NCBI GenBank assembly: GCA_964538375.1
Contig: CAZIFQ010000033.1
Coordinates: 1-39,175, forward strand
Direction of reading: 5' to 3'
DNA length: 39,175 nucleotides
DNA from: JAUUZQ01 sp964538375
GTDB lineage: Bacteria > Bacteroidota > Bacteroidia > Bacteroidales > GCA-2748055
This document shows positions 16,415-24,267 of the stretch, one piece after another (the first letter of the stretch is position 1; the number at the start of each line of letters is the position of its first letter). The position numbers and the translations under genes are program-made. Under the pieces are notes generated by a model. The model did not search any database and had not been told where the DNA came from. It saw only the letters and a list, made by a program, of their open reading frames with translations.

Positions 16415-17311
16415 ATGCAAAACTACCTGGGTGAATCTGCTGCGCTGTTAACTGCTGTTTTTTGGACCATTACGGCCCTTGCTTTTGAGCGTGCCTCTAT
16501 GAAAATGGGTTCGCTGTCATTGAATATAGTACGCCTGCTTATTGGATTTGTCTTCCTGACTGTTTACGTATGGATCAGGAGAGGGATACCTCTACCTACT
16601 GACGCCTCTGGTTTTACCTGGCTCTGGCTCCTGGTTTCAGGTCTGATTGGCTTTGTATTTGGAGACCTGTTTTTATTCAAATCCTATACCCTGATAGGTT
16701 CCCGTTTTGCTATGCTAATCATGACACTTGCTCCTCCCATTACCGCGTTTGCTGGATGGTTGACCATGGGTGAAACACTTACGCCAATTAACATCCTGGG
16801 AATGCTTATTACACTAGTGGGTATATCCCTGGCCATCTTTAATAAAAAGACTGGGGAGAAAGGATTCGGACTAAAATTATCAGCGAAAGGGATGCTGTTT
16901 GCGTTTTTTGGAGCAGCAGGACAAGGTATCGGTCTGGTCCTAAGCAAATACGGCATGCAAGACTATGATCCATTTGCAGCGACCCAGATAAGACTAATTG
17001 CGGGAATATTTGGATTCCTTGTCCTTATTATATTAAGCGGAAGGTGGAAAAAAGTAATCTCTTCTATAAAGAAGAAAGAAGGTATGGCAGCAGCAGCACT
17101 TGGATCTTTCTTCGGTCCTTTTCTTGGCGTCTCCTTTTCTTTATTGGCAGTAAAATTTACCGAAACAGGTATTGCGGCAACTATAATGGCCATCGTACCT
17201 ATATTAATTATTCCTCCTGCCGTTCTGATATATAAAGAGAAAATTACAATGATGGAATTTATTGGTTCATTAATAAGTATTGGTGGCGTTTCCCTGCTTT
17301 TTCTTAGCTAA
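16415..17311 (+). CDS. DMT-superfamily permease (EamA type)
   Basis: This is a 298-residue inner-membrane protein of ten predicted helices made of two EamA repeats (about 5-140 and 150-295). The repeats carry typical features: small-residue-rich helices, GDLFLFKSYTLIG in repeat 1, and AIVPILIIPPAVLIYKEKI in repeat 2. Members export amino acids or metabolites or are of unknown substrate. I chose ATG 16415, which has a strong AAAAAGGAG at the right distance; a TTG start 10 codons upstream is unlikely. It lies 88 bp after the TPR gene on the same strand, so it could be co-transcribed with the cluster. Confidence 0.88.
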   Translation: MQNYLGESAALLTAVFWTITALAFERASMKMGSLSLNIVRLLIGFVFLTVYVWIRRGIPLPTDASGFTWLWLLVSGLIGFVFGDLFLFKSYTLIGSRFAMLIMTLAPPITAFAGWLTMGETLTPINILGMLITLVGISLAIFNKKTGEKGFGLKLSAKGMLFAFFGAAGQGIGLVLSKYGMQDYDPFAATQIRLIAGIFGFLVLIILSGRWKKVISSIKKKEGMAAAALGSFFGPFLGVSFSLLAVKFTETGIAATIMAIVPILIIPPAVLIYKEKITMMEFIGSLISIGGVSLLFLS

Positions 17312-17444
17312 TAATCCCCATTTTTCTTTCGTACGCATTACAATATTCCACCTTAATCTAAATTTTACAAGTAATTGAATATTGGTTTACTAAAAGAGCT
17401 ATATTCGTATGAAGAATATAGTAGAAAGTAAATAATAAAAAGTT

Positions 17445-17893
17445 ATGAAAAAATTATTGATTGTTACATTTGTACTGGCTTTGTCATTGTCGGCTTTCAG
17501 CCAGAGTAGCGGTATATTGGGGTAGGTGTTATTCTTGGGGAACCTACCGGATTAAGCGCAAAAATGTGGACCAGTAGAACTACTGCATTTGACGCAGCTG
17601 CAGCCTGGTCCTTGCTGGGAGATCAGGGATATATTCATATCCATGCTGATTTTTTATTGCATTTCGATGTTTTCGATGTGCAAAGAGGTGAACTTCCGCT
17701 CTATTTTGGAATTGGAGGAAGATTATTGCTGGCAAATGATCCCACAATTGGGATCAGGGTTCCGATTGGTATTGCCTACCAATTCGATGGAGCGCCATTG
17801 GACGCCTTTCTTGAAGTTGCCCCAATATTGGACCTTCTTCCTGCAAGTGGATTCAATTTCAACAGCGCTATTGGACTTAGATATTTTTTCTAA
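17445..17893 (+). pseudogene. Small secreted or barrel protein, frameshifted
   Basis: A good signal peptide starts at ATG 17445 (MKKLLIVTFVLALSLSAFSQ) but that frame stops at 17523-17525, after 26 residues. The sequence continues at once in another frame: YIGVGVILGEPTGLSAKMW and on to TAA at 17891-17893, ending SAIGLRYFF. Together they would make about a 150-residue protein with a glycine-rich, beta-stranded mature part ending in an aromatic, as in small outer-membrane barrels. One missing base near 17510-17516 explains it. It is either a recent frameshift mutation or a sequencing error. A terminator follows at 17924. Confidence 0.75.
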
Positions 17894-17923
17894 TATCAAA
17901 TTTCGCTAAGTACAGAAATTTAT

Positions 17924-17955
17924 AAAATCAGCATCCCCAGATGCTGATTTTTTTT
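17924..17955 (+). terminator. Rho-independent terminator
   Basis: An 11-bp stem AAAATCAGCAT (17924-17934) pairs with ATGCTGATTTT (17941-17951) over loop CCCCAG, followed by a T run. It ends the frameshifted gene and separates it from the DUF4836-like operon. Confidence 0.9.
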
Positions 17956-18067
17956 TGCCAGAAAACAATTTTTATCTCCCAAACCCGTAATATCAAAGAT
18001 GTTTCACGCTATCTACATTGTTTTTTATATCTTAGTCAGATTAAACACATTTATAAATAAATCCATA

Positions 18068-19585
18068 ATGAAAAGACTTCCCATACTTGTAATTCTTATT
18101 GCAGGTCTTTTTGCAGCTTCCTGCTCCAAAAAAGCACCTGAGTTTGTAAATAACATCCCTGACAATGCCTTTGCCGTTGTCTCGATGCACCCTCAACAAA
18201 TATTTGATAAAGGTCAGTTAAGCACAATTGAAAGTGTGAAAAAAGAAATAACTGATGAATTCATTCTCAGCATGATTGAGAACCCAACAAGTTCCGGCTT
18301 AATGCTTAATGAGTACTCCTATGTTTTTGTTTATTTCATAGATGACAATCCCATAGTAGGATTTATTTCCGGTATGGCTGATAAAGGTGACTTCAATGCT
18401 GTAATAGATAAAATCAAGGAAAAAGCAGGGGGAGAAACAGTTGATCTTGAAGGAATTTCAATTTACAGTCCTGACGAAGAGGCAACATTGGCATGGAACG
18501 ATGATCAAGTACTTTTCCTTGGTTCTCCTCAATATGAATATACAGCAGAGGAGATGAATGCTGAAATCACCCGGCTCTTTAATCTTGAGAAAGAAAATGC
18601 GATTACCAGCATAGTTAATTTCAATGATTTCACCGGAAAGATGAAGGACCTTAATGTGTGGGTTTCTTCTGATGAAGTAAAAAAGTTGATGGAAAAAGTT
18701 GATGCCATGAATGGTCCGGATATTAAATTCCCACTTGAATTCCCCAATAACTATGCACAAATCTTCTTTGAATTTGTGGACGGAGCTATGTACATGCATT
18801 CAGAATCACACTTCAGCGAAGAGGTAGAGAAAAATGTTGAGTCAGTTATGATCACGAAGAAAAATATCAATGACGATCTTCTTGAGATTACACCAGGTGG
18901 TGATCTGCTACTTGGACTTGCTTTTTCAATGGATCTGGAAAAACTTCAGGAGATGATGGAAAAAGTTGGCACAGATAATCTTCCAGATATTGCTGGAAAA
19001 GTTGAAGAGGTAACCGGCGTACCTGCAGATGAAATCTGGAATGCACTTAATGGCGATTTCGTACTGGCAATAAATGGCGTCGAAGACGGAGGGATGATCC
19101 CTGTGGAAGCACTCATCGGTATCGGATTGAAAAATGACGAAGTCCAGAAGAAAATTATGGGTACTGTTGGCGGTATGGTGCCAATTGAAGACCAGGGAGA
19201 TTTCTTCTTAATTAATACCAATGGAATTGAGATTTATAGTGGTATAGTCAAGGATACCTGGGTGATAACCAACACAAGTGGATATAAAGATGCCATATCA
19301 GGTAGTGGTCTTGATGCTTCATTGAAAGACTCAAAATTTATGGACTATGCAGGCGGTGGAATGGGAATGTATATGAACCTTGACCTGAGCACCTACCCTG
19401 CTGCCCTTCAATCTATGATGAGCCAGGATGCTAAAACTGCCAAAATGTTTGAACTGATCACCGGATCGCTCACTTCTTTAGGTATAGAAGCACAGCAGTA
19501 TGAGAATAACCTCACTTTGTTAACTGCGAAAAAGGATGAAAACAGCCTGTATACCTTGTTGAAATTGGCTGATGAGTTAGATTAG
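18068..19585 (+). CDS. DUF4836-like lipoprotein
   Basis: This 505-residue lipoprotein has signal peptide MKRLPILVILIAGLFAASC, Cys at 19. The mature part starts APEFVNNIPDNAFAVVSMHPQQI and resembles the Bacteroidota DUF4836 family (function unknown), with two related alpha/beta halves and many acidic residues. I chose ATG 18068 since it places the lipobox correctly; a longer frame opening at 17999 has no such support. The next gene, an ABC ATPase, begins 13 bp after its stop, so lipoprotein, ATPase and permease form an operon. Confidence 0.75.
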   Translation: MKRLPILVILIAGLFAASCSKKAPEFVNNIPDNAFAVVSMHPQQIFDKGQLSTIESVKKEITDEFILSMIENPTSSGLMLNEYSYVFVYFIDDNPIVGFISGMADKGDFNAVIDKIKEKAGGETVDLEGISIYSPDEEATLAWNDDQVLFLGSPQYEYTAEEMNAEITRLFNLEKENAITSIVNFNDFTGKMKDLNVWVSSDEVKKLMEKVDAMNGPDIKFPLEFPNNYAQIFFEFVDGAMYMHSESHFSEEVEKNVESVMITKKNINDDLLEITPGGDLLLGLAFSMDLEKLQEMMEKVGTDNLPDIAGKVEEVTGVPADEIWNALNGDFVLAINGVEDGGMIPVEALIGIGLKNDEVQKKIMGTVGGMVPIEDQGDFFLINTNGIEIYSGIVKDTWVITNTSGYKDAISGSGLDASLKDSKFMDYAGGGMGMYMNLDLSTYPAALQSMMSQDAKTAKMFELITGSLTSLGIEAQQYENNLTLLTAKKDENSLYTLLKLADELD

Positions 19586-19598
19586 TTGGAGAAAAGAG

Positions 19599-20243
19599 AT
19601 GATTTTTAGAGCAGAGAATCTTATTCCGCTTCCCATGACTGAACTCGACACATCGGGGTCTGCAATCTGGGAAGCGGATTCTTTTTCTTTCGATAATGGA
19701 AAGAATTACCTGGTGGAAGCATCCTCCGGGAAAGGAAAGACATCTCTTCTTTCTATATTTTATGGATTAAGAAAAGACTATACCGGCCGGTTCTTTATAG
19801 ACAATAACGAAGGCGGCTTGCTTAGTTCTCGCGATTGGTCGCTGCTCAGAAAAAATAGTGTGTCTTTTATCTTCCAGGGCTTAGAACTCTTCGATGACCT
19901 CACTGCAAGGGAAAACATCCTTTTAAAAAACGAGATAACAAAACACAAAACAGTTTTGGAAATTGAATATATGGCAGAGCAACTTAACATTGCTTCCTTT
20001 CTCGAAAAAAAATGCAGAATTCTTTCATTCGGACAGCAGCAGCGGGTTGCTATTGTAAGGGCCATGTGTCAGCCCTTCCAATATCTTTTTGCAGATGAAT
20101 GTTTCAGTCATATGGATAAAAACAACAGTGAAATTGCTTTTCAGCTTATATACGATGAATGTCAGAAGAATGGTGCAGGCATCATTCTCACTTCACTGAA
20201 CTATGCAAAGATCAAGGGTATTGACTATCATTTAAAACTATGA
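19599..20243 (+). CDS. ABC transporter ATP-binding protein with unusual motifs
   Basis: This 214-residue cytoplasmic ATPase is of the MacB/LolD size. Walker A is ASSGKGKT (41-48), with Ala where the first Gly is usual. The Q-loop is at Q93, the signature LSFGQ at 142-146, Walker B YLFADE at 162-167 with catalytic E167, and the D-loop SHMDK. The switch His, usually after the last beta strand as TH, is missing (ILTSLNY, 196-202). It may hydrolyse ATP slowly or mainly bind it. The stop overlaps the permease start (ATGA), so the two are coupled. Family certain, partner clear, substrate unknown. Confidence 0.9.
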   Translation: MIFRAENLIPLPMTELDTSGSAIWEADSFSFDNGKNYLVEASSGKGKTSLLSIFYGLRKDYTGRFFIDNNEGGLLSSRDWSLLRKNSVSFIFQGLELFDDLTARENILLKNEITKHKTVLEIEYMAEQLNIASFLEKKCRILSFGQQQRVAIVRAMCQPFQYLFADECFSHMDKNNSEIAFQLIYDECQKNGAGIILTSLNYAKIKGIDYHLKL

Positions 20244-21433
20244 GGTACCTTTTTAAAATATTGTGGAAAGACCACAGTCGCACACATCTTTTCTGGGCAG
20301 TGCTAGGCACTTTGGCGGGTTTTGTTATCCTGTTATCGGGGATACACTTCTATGAAAACATTAAAGGAATTTTTGATGACAACAGCGACCTGCTCGATCC
20401 GGAATATATATTGATCAGCAAGAATGTAGATATTGGACAGGCATTTGGATTCGGAGGCACGGGATTTTCGGAAAAAGAAATAGCAGAAATCACTGATCAA
20501 CCTTTTGCCCAACAGGTTGCTCCCTTTGTTTCAACTGAGTTTCCAGTAAGTGCATTTACTAAAAATGAGCGCTTCCCTGATTTTTACACAGAGCTGTTTT
20601 TTGAGGCCATACCCGATGAATTTATTGACGTTAAGTCAGAAGAATGGAAGTGGGAGGATGGCCAGAACTATATTCCCATTATCATGCCCCAGGACTACCT
20701 AAACCTGTATAATTTCGGATTCGCGCAGAGCCAGGGCCTTCCACAAATTCCCAAAGAGGTGATCGGATTGGTACAATTCCAGGTCAGGTTGAGAGGAAAA
20801 CCACATCATGTGACCTATCCCGGAAAAATTGTTGGTTTCAGCAATAGAATAAATTCCATCCTTGTTCCCCACGATTTCCTTACATGGGCCAATAAAACAT
20901 ACGGATACACAGAAAAGTATAAGCCATCAAGAATTATCGTAGTGACTTCGGATCCCACAGATCCTGCCATCATGCAATTTATCCAAAAAAAGGGTTATGA
21001 TACAATAAAAGAGAAATTGAAGAGCAGCCGTCTGAATATCATTTTAAAGTTTATCATCAGTTTTCTTGTAATTATCGCAGCTGTTATAATCGGCTTATCC
21101 TTCCTTATATTTTTGCTCAGCTTGCAACTGATGATCAGCCGCTCAGCAGATAAAATCAACAAGCTAAATAAAATGGGCTATCATTTTACCGAGATAAGCA
21201 TACCTTATATTGTGCTTTTGATTATTTTACTAACAGGAGTAACTACCCTTTCGCTTATTACAACGCAACTCATTGCTGGCAAATTTTCCTCCATGGCCGC
21301 AGAATGGAGTCTGCAGATAAGTGAAAAACCCGGAGGATTGATTTATTTTGTGGCAATTGGATTGATTGTTTTATTGTTTATTTTCAATTCTGTGTCTATA
21401 CTTCTTAGTACAAGGAATCTATCGAGGAAATGA
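20240..21433 (+). CDS. ABC transporter permease, FtsX/MacB-like
   Basis: This 397-residue inner-membrane protein has the layout of the MacB/FtsX type: one N-terminal helix (about 15-38), a 230-residue extracytoplasmic domain, then three helices (about 275-305, 325-350, 365-390). It is the partner of the preceding ATPase (ATGA overlap) and follows the DUF4836-like lipoprotein. Members of this class do mechanical work on periplasmic partners, such as lipoprotein release or hydrolase control, and do not always move small molecules. The substrate is not known. Confidence 0.85.
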   Translation: MRYLFKILWKDHSRTHLFWAVLGTLAGFVILLSGIHFYENIKGIFDDNSDLLDPEYILISKNVDIGQAFGFGGTGFSEKEIAEITDQPFAQQVAPFVSTEFPVSAFTKNERFPDFYTELFFEAIPDEFIDVKSEEWKWEDGQNYIPIIMPQDYLNLYNFGFAQSQGLPQIPKEVIGLVQFQVRLRGKPHHVTYPGKIVGFSNRINSILVPHDFLTWANKTYGYTEKYKPSRIIVVTSDPTDPAIMQFIQKKGYDTIKEKLKSSRLNIILKFIISFLVIIAAVIIGLSFLIFLLSLQLMISRSADKINKLNKMGYHFTEISIPYIVLLIILLTGVTTLSLITTQLIAGKFSSMAAEWSLQISEKPGGLIYFVAIGLIVLLFIFNSVSILLSTRNLSRK

Positions 21434-21509
21434 ACTAATTAAATCATAGTGATCAGACTTCCCCTCAACTTCGCTTGATCATTTCCTGCTTATCATGAAA
21501 GCCGAAGGT

Positions 21510-21839
21510 TTAATTCAACTTTCTAACGCGGACTTCAATTTCCGGATGGTCAATCAATAAATCAACACAGGTCTGGGTCATTATCGTAACAGTGCCTTCC
21601 TTCACTATTTCATCAATAGCGCTGGCGTCCAGGTGATCTCCATGTTGATGGGTAATGAGCACAAGATCTGCATCAGGCATGGTAGTGTAATCATATTGAA
21701 ACATTAATGTTCCATGTCCTACAAAAAATAGTTCCAATTCCTTATCTCCTATTTCGAAAACATCGCTTTCAAGATTTGCCTGTCCATATAGGCTTGAGAC
21801 CAGGATAGACAGCGTTATAATTATAAATTTTGATTTCAT
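21510..21839 (-). pseudogene. Remnant of a secreted metallo-beta-lactamase-fold hydrolase
   Basis: A 109-residue frame has a signal peptide (cleavage near YGQA) and the start of an MBL-fold hydrolase: LFFVGHGTLMFQY, then ADLVLITHQHGDHLD with the HxHxDH zinc motif. Full-length relatives are over 200 residues. Here the strand and loop with the usual DP between FQY and DYTTMP is absent (about a dozen residues missing in frame), and the C-terminal half with the remaining zinc ligands is missing. The frame stops at 21510 with no continuation seen in the next 80 bases. Probably a decaying gene. Confidence 0.7.
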
Positions 21840-21917
21840 AATGTATCATGTTATCTCTTGTAATAAGAAAAGTACTCATAAATCTCTGTATTTTTTTTTA
21901 ATATTGGAAATAATACT

Positions 21918-21925
21918 TATTTTTG
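21918..21925 (+). promoter_or_regulatory. -7 box TATTTTTG for rpsT
   Basis: A perfect TAnnTTTG box lies 51 bp before the rpsT start. No TTG -33 element at the ideal distance; the region upstream is a T run. Confidence 0.5.
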
Positions 21926-21976
21926 CAAGCCCAAAACAGAAGAATAGATTTATTATCAGGTTAATAAGAAAATAGA

Positions 21977-22228
21977 ATGGCAAATCATCAGTCAGCAAAA
22001 AAGAGGATCAGACAGTCAGAATCACGTCGTGTAACTAACAAATACCATGCACGTACAACCCGTAATGCTGTTAAGAAATTAAGAGATACTACAGACAAAA
22101 AAGAAGCTACAGAAATGTATACGGAAGTAGTTGCTATGCTCGATAAACTTGCACAAAAGAGCATCATTCACAAGAATAAAGCTTCTAATCTGAAATCAAA
22201 ACTAGCCAGGCATATAAACAGCTTGTAA
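21977..22228 (+). CDS. rpsT: 30S ribosomal protein S20
   Basis: This 83-residue basic protein begins MANHQSAKKRIRQSESRRVT, and with KNKASNLKSKLARHIN near the end is a clear bS20. It binds 16S rRNA in the body of the small subunit. Full length, own promoter box and own terminator, so it is a single-gene unit. Confidence 0.98.
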   Translation: MANHQSAKKRIRQSESRRVTNKYHARTTRNAVKKLRDTTDKKEATEMYTEVVAMLDKLAQKSIIHKNKASNLKSKLARHINSL

Positions 22229-22250
22229 GCAGTTAGATTAAAAAATATTG

Positions 22251-22281
22251 AAAAGCTGTCTCTTTTGGGACGGCTTTTTTT
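22251..22281 (+). terminator. Terminator after rpsT
   Basis: AAAAGCTGTC (22251-22260) pairs with GACGGCTTTT (22269-22278), one G-U pair, with a T run after. It is the end of the rpsT transcript. Confidence 0.88.
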
Positions 22282-22406
22282 GTTTCCCTCTCCTCTTCCT
22301 CAACACACCTTCCAGCAAAAATCTATATCAATATATTTTTTTTGCAAATTTTCTTCGTGGCGAACCGATATTTCCCCCTCTCATCACATTAACAAGTAAA
22401 AACAAG

Positions 22407-23105
22407 ATGGGAGAATATTTAAATTCAAAAATTAAAAACTGGTCCGTCGAGGATCGTCCACGGGAAAAACTACTGAAACAGGGAATTCAATACCTGAGTA
22501 ACACAGAATTACTGGCCCTTTTAATTGGCTCAGGCACCAGGGAGATGAATGCTGTGGAGTTAGCAAGGATGATATTGCTATCGGCCGGGAATAATTTAAA
22601 TGAGCTGGCAAAGGCCAGCGTTGATGAGTTGGTGAAAATCAAAGGTATTGGCGAAGCGAAGGCCATAACGCTTGTGGCAGCCCTGGAGCTTGGGGCCCGG
22701 AAAGGAAGATCTTATTCCGATGAAAAGGTCATCATAAAAAGCAGCCAGACTGCCTTTGATATCTTACATCCACTCATGGGCGAGTTAGAACACGAAGAGT
22801 TTTGGATTGTTATCATGAACAGGGCACACAGGGTGTTAAACTCTATAAAAATCAGCCAGGGAGGTCTGACCGGAACTGTAATTGATACGAGAATGATCTT
22901 GAAACACGCCTTAGACAAGAAAGCCACATCACTGATTGTCAGCCACAATCACCCCTCAGGAAATAAAAAACCCAGTGAAGCAGACATCAATATCACCAGG
23001 AAAATAAAAAATGCTGCTGCCCTGATGGATATTTCATTGCTGGACCATATTATTATTGCAGGAACATCGTACTTTAGTTTTGCAGATGAAGGACTTTTGA
23101 TTTAA
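22407..23105 (+). CDS. radC: RadC-family JAMM protein
   Basis: This 232-residue protein has a helix-hairpin-helix (about 65-95, with IKGIGEAKA) and a JAB1/MPN metalloprotease-like domain with SHNHPSG and the full HxHx7SxxD (H180, H182, S190, D193). RadC was named for DNA repair but its biochemical role remains unproved. ATG 22407 starts the conserved helical N-terminus; a longer frame opening at 22248 would run through the rpsT terminator and is not real. Confidence 0.92.
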   Translation: MGEYLNSKIKNWSVEDRPREKLLKQGIQYLSNTELLALLIGSGTREMNAVELARMILLSAGNNLNELAKASVDELVKIKGIGEAKAITLVAALELGARKGRSYSDEKVIIKSSQTAFDILHPLMGELEHEEFWIVIMNRAHRVLNSIKISQGGLTGTVIDTRMILKHALDKKATSLIVSHNHPSGNKKPSEADINITRKIKNAAALMDISLLDHIIIAGTSYFSFADEGLLI

Positions 23106-23144
23106 TGGGCTGAGAATAGTATTTTCGGTGTGAATTATTGTTCA

Positions 23145-23612
23145 ATGAACATCATTATTACCATATTACTTGCGACTGTAAAATTTGGAATGACATTCCC
23201 TTTGGCGATTATGGAATTCAAGTTTAGTTTTTTTGAAACTATTCTTTGGATGAATGTTGGCGGTGTAATAGGCATTTTCTTTTTTGCATATCTCTCCGAA
23301 AGTCTGATTAATTGGATCAATGGTCTTATCAACAAAAGGAATAAGAAACGGGGTATCGTAAAAAAAACCAAAAAGTATAAGACATTCACCAGGAGAAACC
23401 GAAGAATAGTTCGCATCAAACAGAAATATGGCTTAATCGGTATTGCGCTTACAACACCGCTGTTGTTTTCAATTCCAATTGGTGTTTTTCTGGCAGTTCG
23501 GTATTACCCGAGGAGCAAGCTCAAATACTACTATCTTATCGGATCAAATGTAGTATGGTCATTTATTTATACCTCCTTTTATATGTTCTGGAATGATTTG
23601 TTGTTTAAGTAG
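23145..23612 (+). CDS. Small membrane protein, about four helices
   Basis: This 155-residue protein has hydrophobic segments at about 2-24, 28-58, 95-122 and 128-150, and a strongly basic loop (60-92, many Lys/Arg) that should face the cytoplasm. The third segment has a PIG motif (TTPLLFSIPIGVFLA) reminiscent of small multidrug-export or DedA-like proteins, but I cannot assign a family. It starts 39 bp after radC. The stop codon overlaps a partial copy of the dispersed TAGAGACG repeat. Confidence 0.7.
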   Translation: MNIIITILLATVKFGMTFPLAIMEFKFSFFETILWMNVGGVIGIFFFAYLSESLINWINGLINKRNKKRGIVKKTKKYKTFTRRNRRIVRIKQKYGLIGIALTTPLLFSIPIGVFLAVRYYPRSKLKYYYLIGSNVVWSFIYTSFYMFWNDLLFK

Positions 23613-23626
23613 AGACGGCGATGAGC

Positions 23627-24133
23627 TCAAACCCTCTCCACTATTCCCTCATCCATGCATTCCTTCAGCAAACGCTCCATCGTCTTACCCAGAACCGGGT
23701 GAAGAAGATCTGGAGCTAAATCCACCATAGGGGCCAGAACAAATCTTCTAGCTGCCATTCTTGGATGTGGAAGGATGAGTTTATCAGTCACCATAAGCAA
23801 ATCTTCATATAACAGGATATCAATATCTATGATCCTGTCAATATAAGAATCACTAATCCTGTCTCTCCCCATATTGTTTTCAATGAGGAGCAATTTTTCA
23901 AGTAGCAATTCGGGGTTTAACTCAGTCTTGATCTCCAAACACTGATTATAAAACTCATTCATACTTTCATATCCCCATGCAGCACTTTTGTAAATCCCTG
24001 ATGCATGCTTAACTGATCCACACCATAAGTTTATCCAATCAATAGCGACATTCAGATTGGTTTTTTTTTCACCCAGGTTCGTACCCAGGCAAAGGTAAAC
24101 TGTATGTGTTAAAAAATCATTCATGGTATTCAT
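23627..24133 (-). CDS. folK: 6-hydroxymethyl-7,8-dihydropterin pyrophosphokinase
   Basis: This 168-residue HPPK passes pyrophosphate from ATP to 6-hydroxymethyldihydropterin in folate synthesis. Family marks are YLCLGTNLG at the N-terminus, the ATP/Mg loop MGRDR and IDIDILLY (with the DxD), and LPHPRMAARRFVL. The start is MNTM (24133) or the next ATG at 24124; the frame stays open upstream but that part lies over the sppA promoter and is not family-like. Confidence 0.95.
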   Translation of the reverse strand: MNTMNDFLTHTVYLCLGTNLGEKKTNLNVAIDWINLWCGSVKHASGIYKSAAWGYESMNEFYNQCLEIKTELNPELLLEKLLLIENNMGRDRISDSYIDRIIDIDILLYEDLLMVTDKLILPHPRMAARRFVLAPMVDLAPDLLHPVLGKTMERLLKECMDEGIVERV

Positions 24134-24225
24134 TCCCAAATGCAAATATACATTCCTTAAAATAAATGCATCTGTGGCTAAACAATATAGACCAAAAACT
24201 GTTTTTATAAGCAAAGCTTTTTTAC

Positions 24226-24233
24226 TAACTTTG
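24226..24233 (+). promoter_or_regulatory. -7 box TAACTTTG for sppA
   Basis: A perfect TAnnTTTG box lies 34 bp before the sppA ATG, between divergent folK and sppA. No TTG at the ideal -33 site was seen. Confidence 0.5.
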
Positions 24234-24267
24234 TTTTCTTTCATTTACAAATTAAAAAATATTCGCT

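Noticed and set aside
17510..17525. Programmed ribosomal frameshift.
   Set aside because: No slippery heptamer or stimulatory hairpin was seen; a lost base is simpler.
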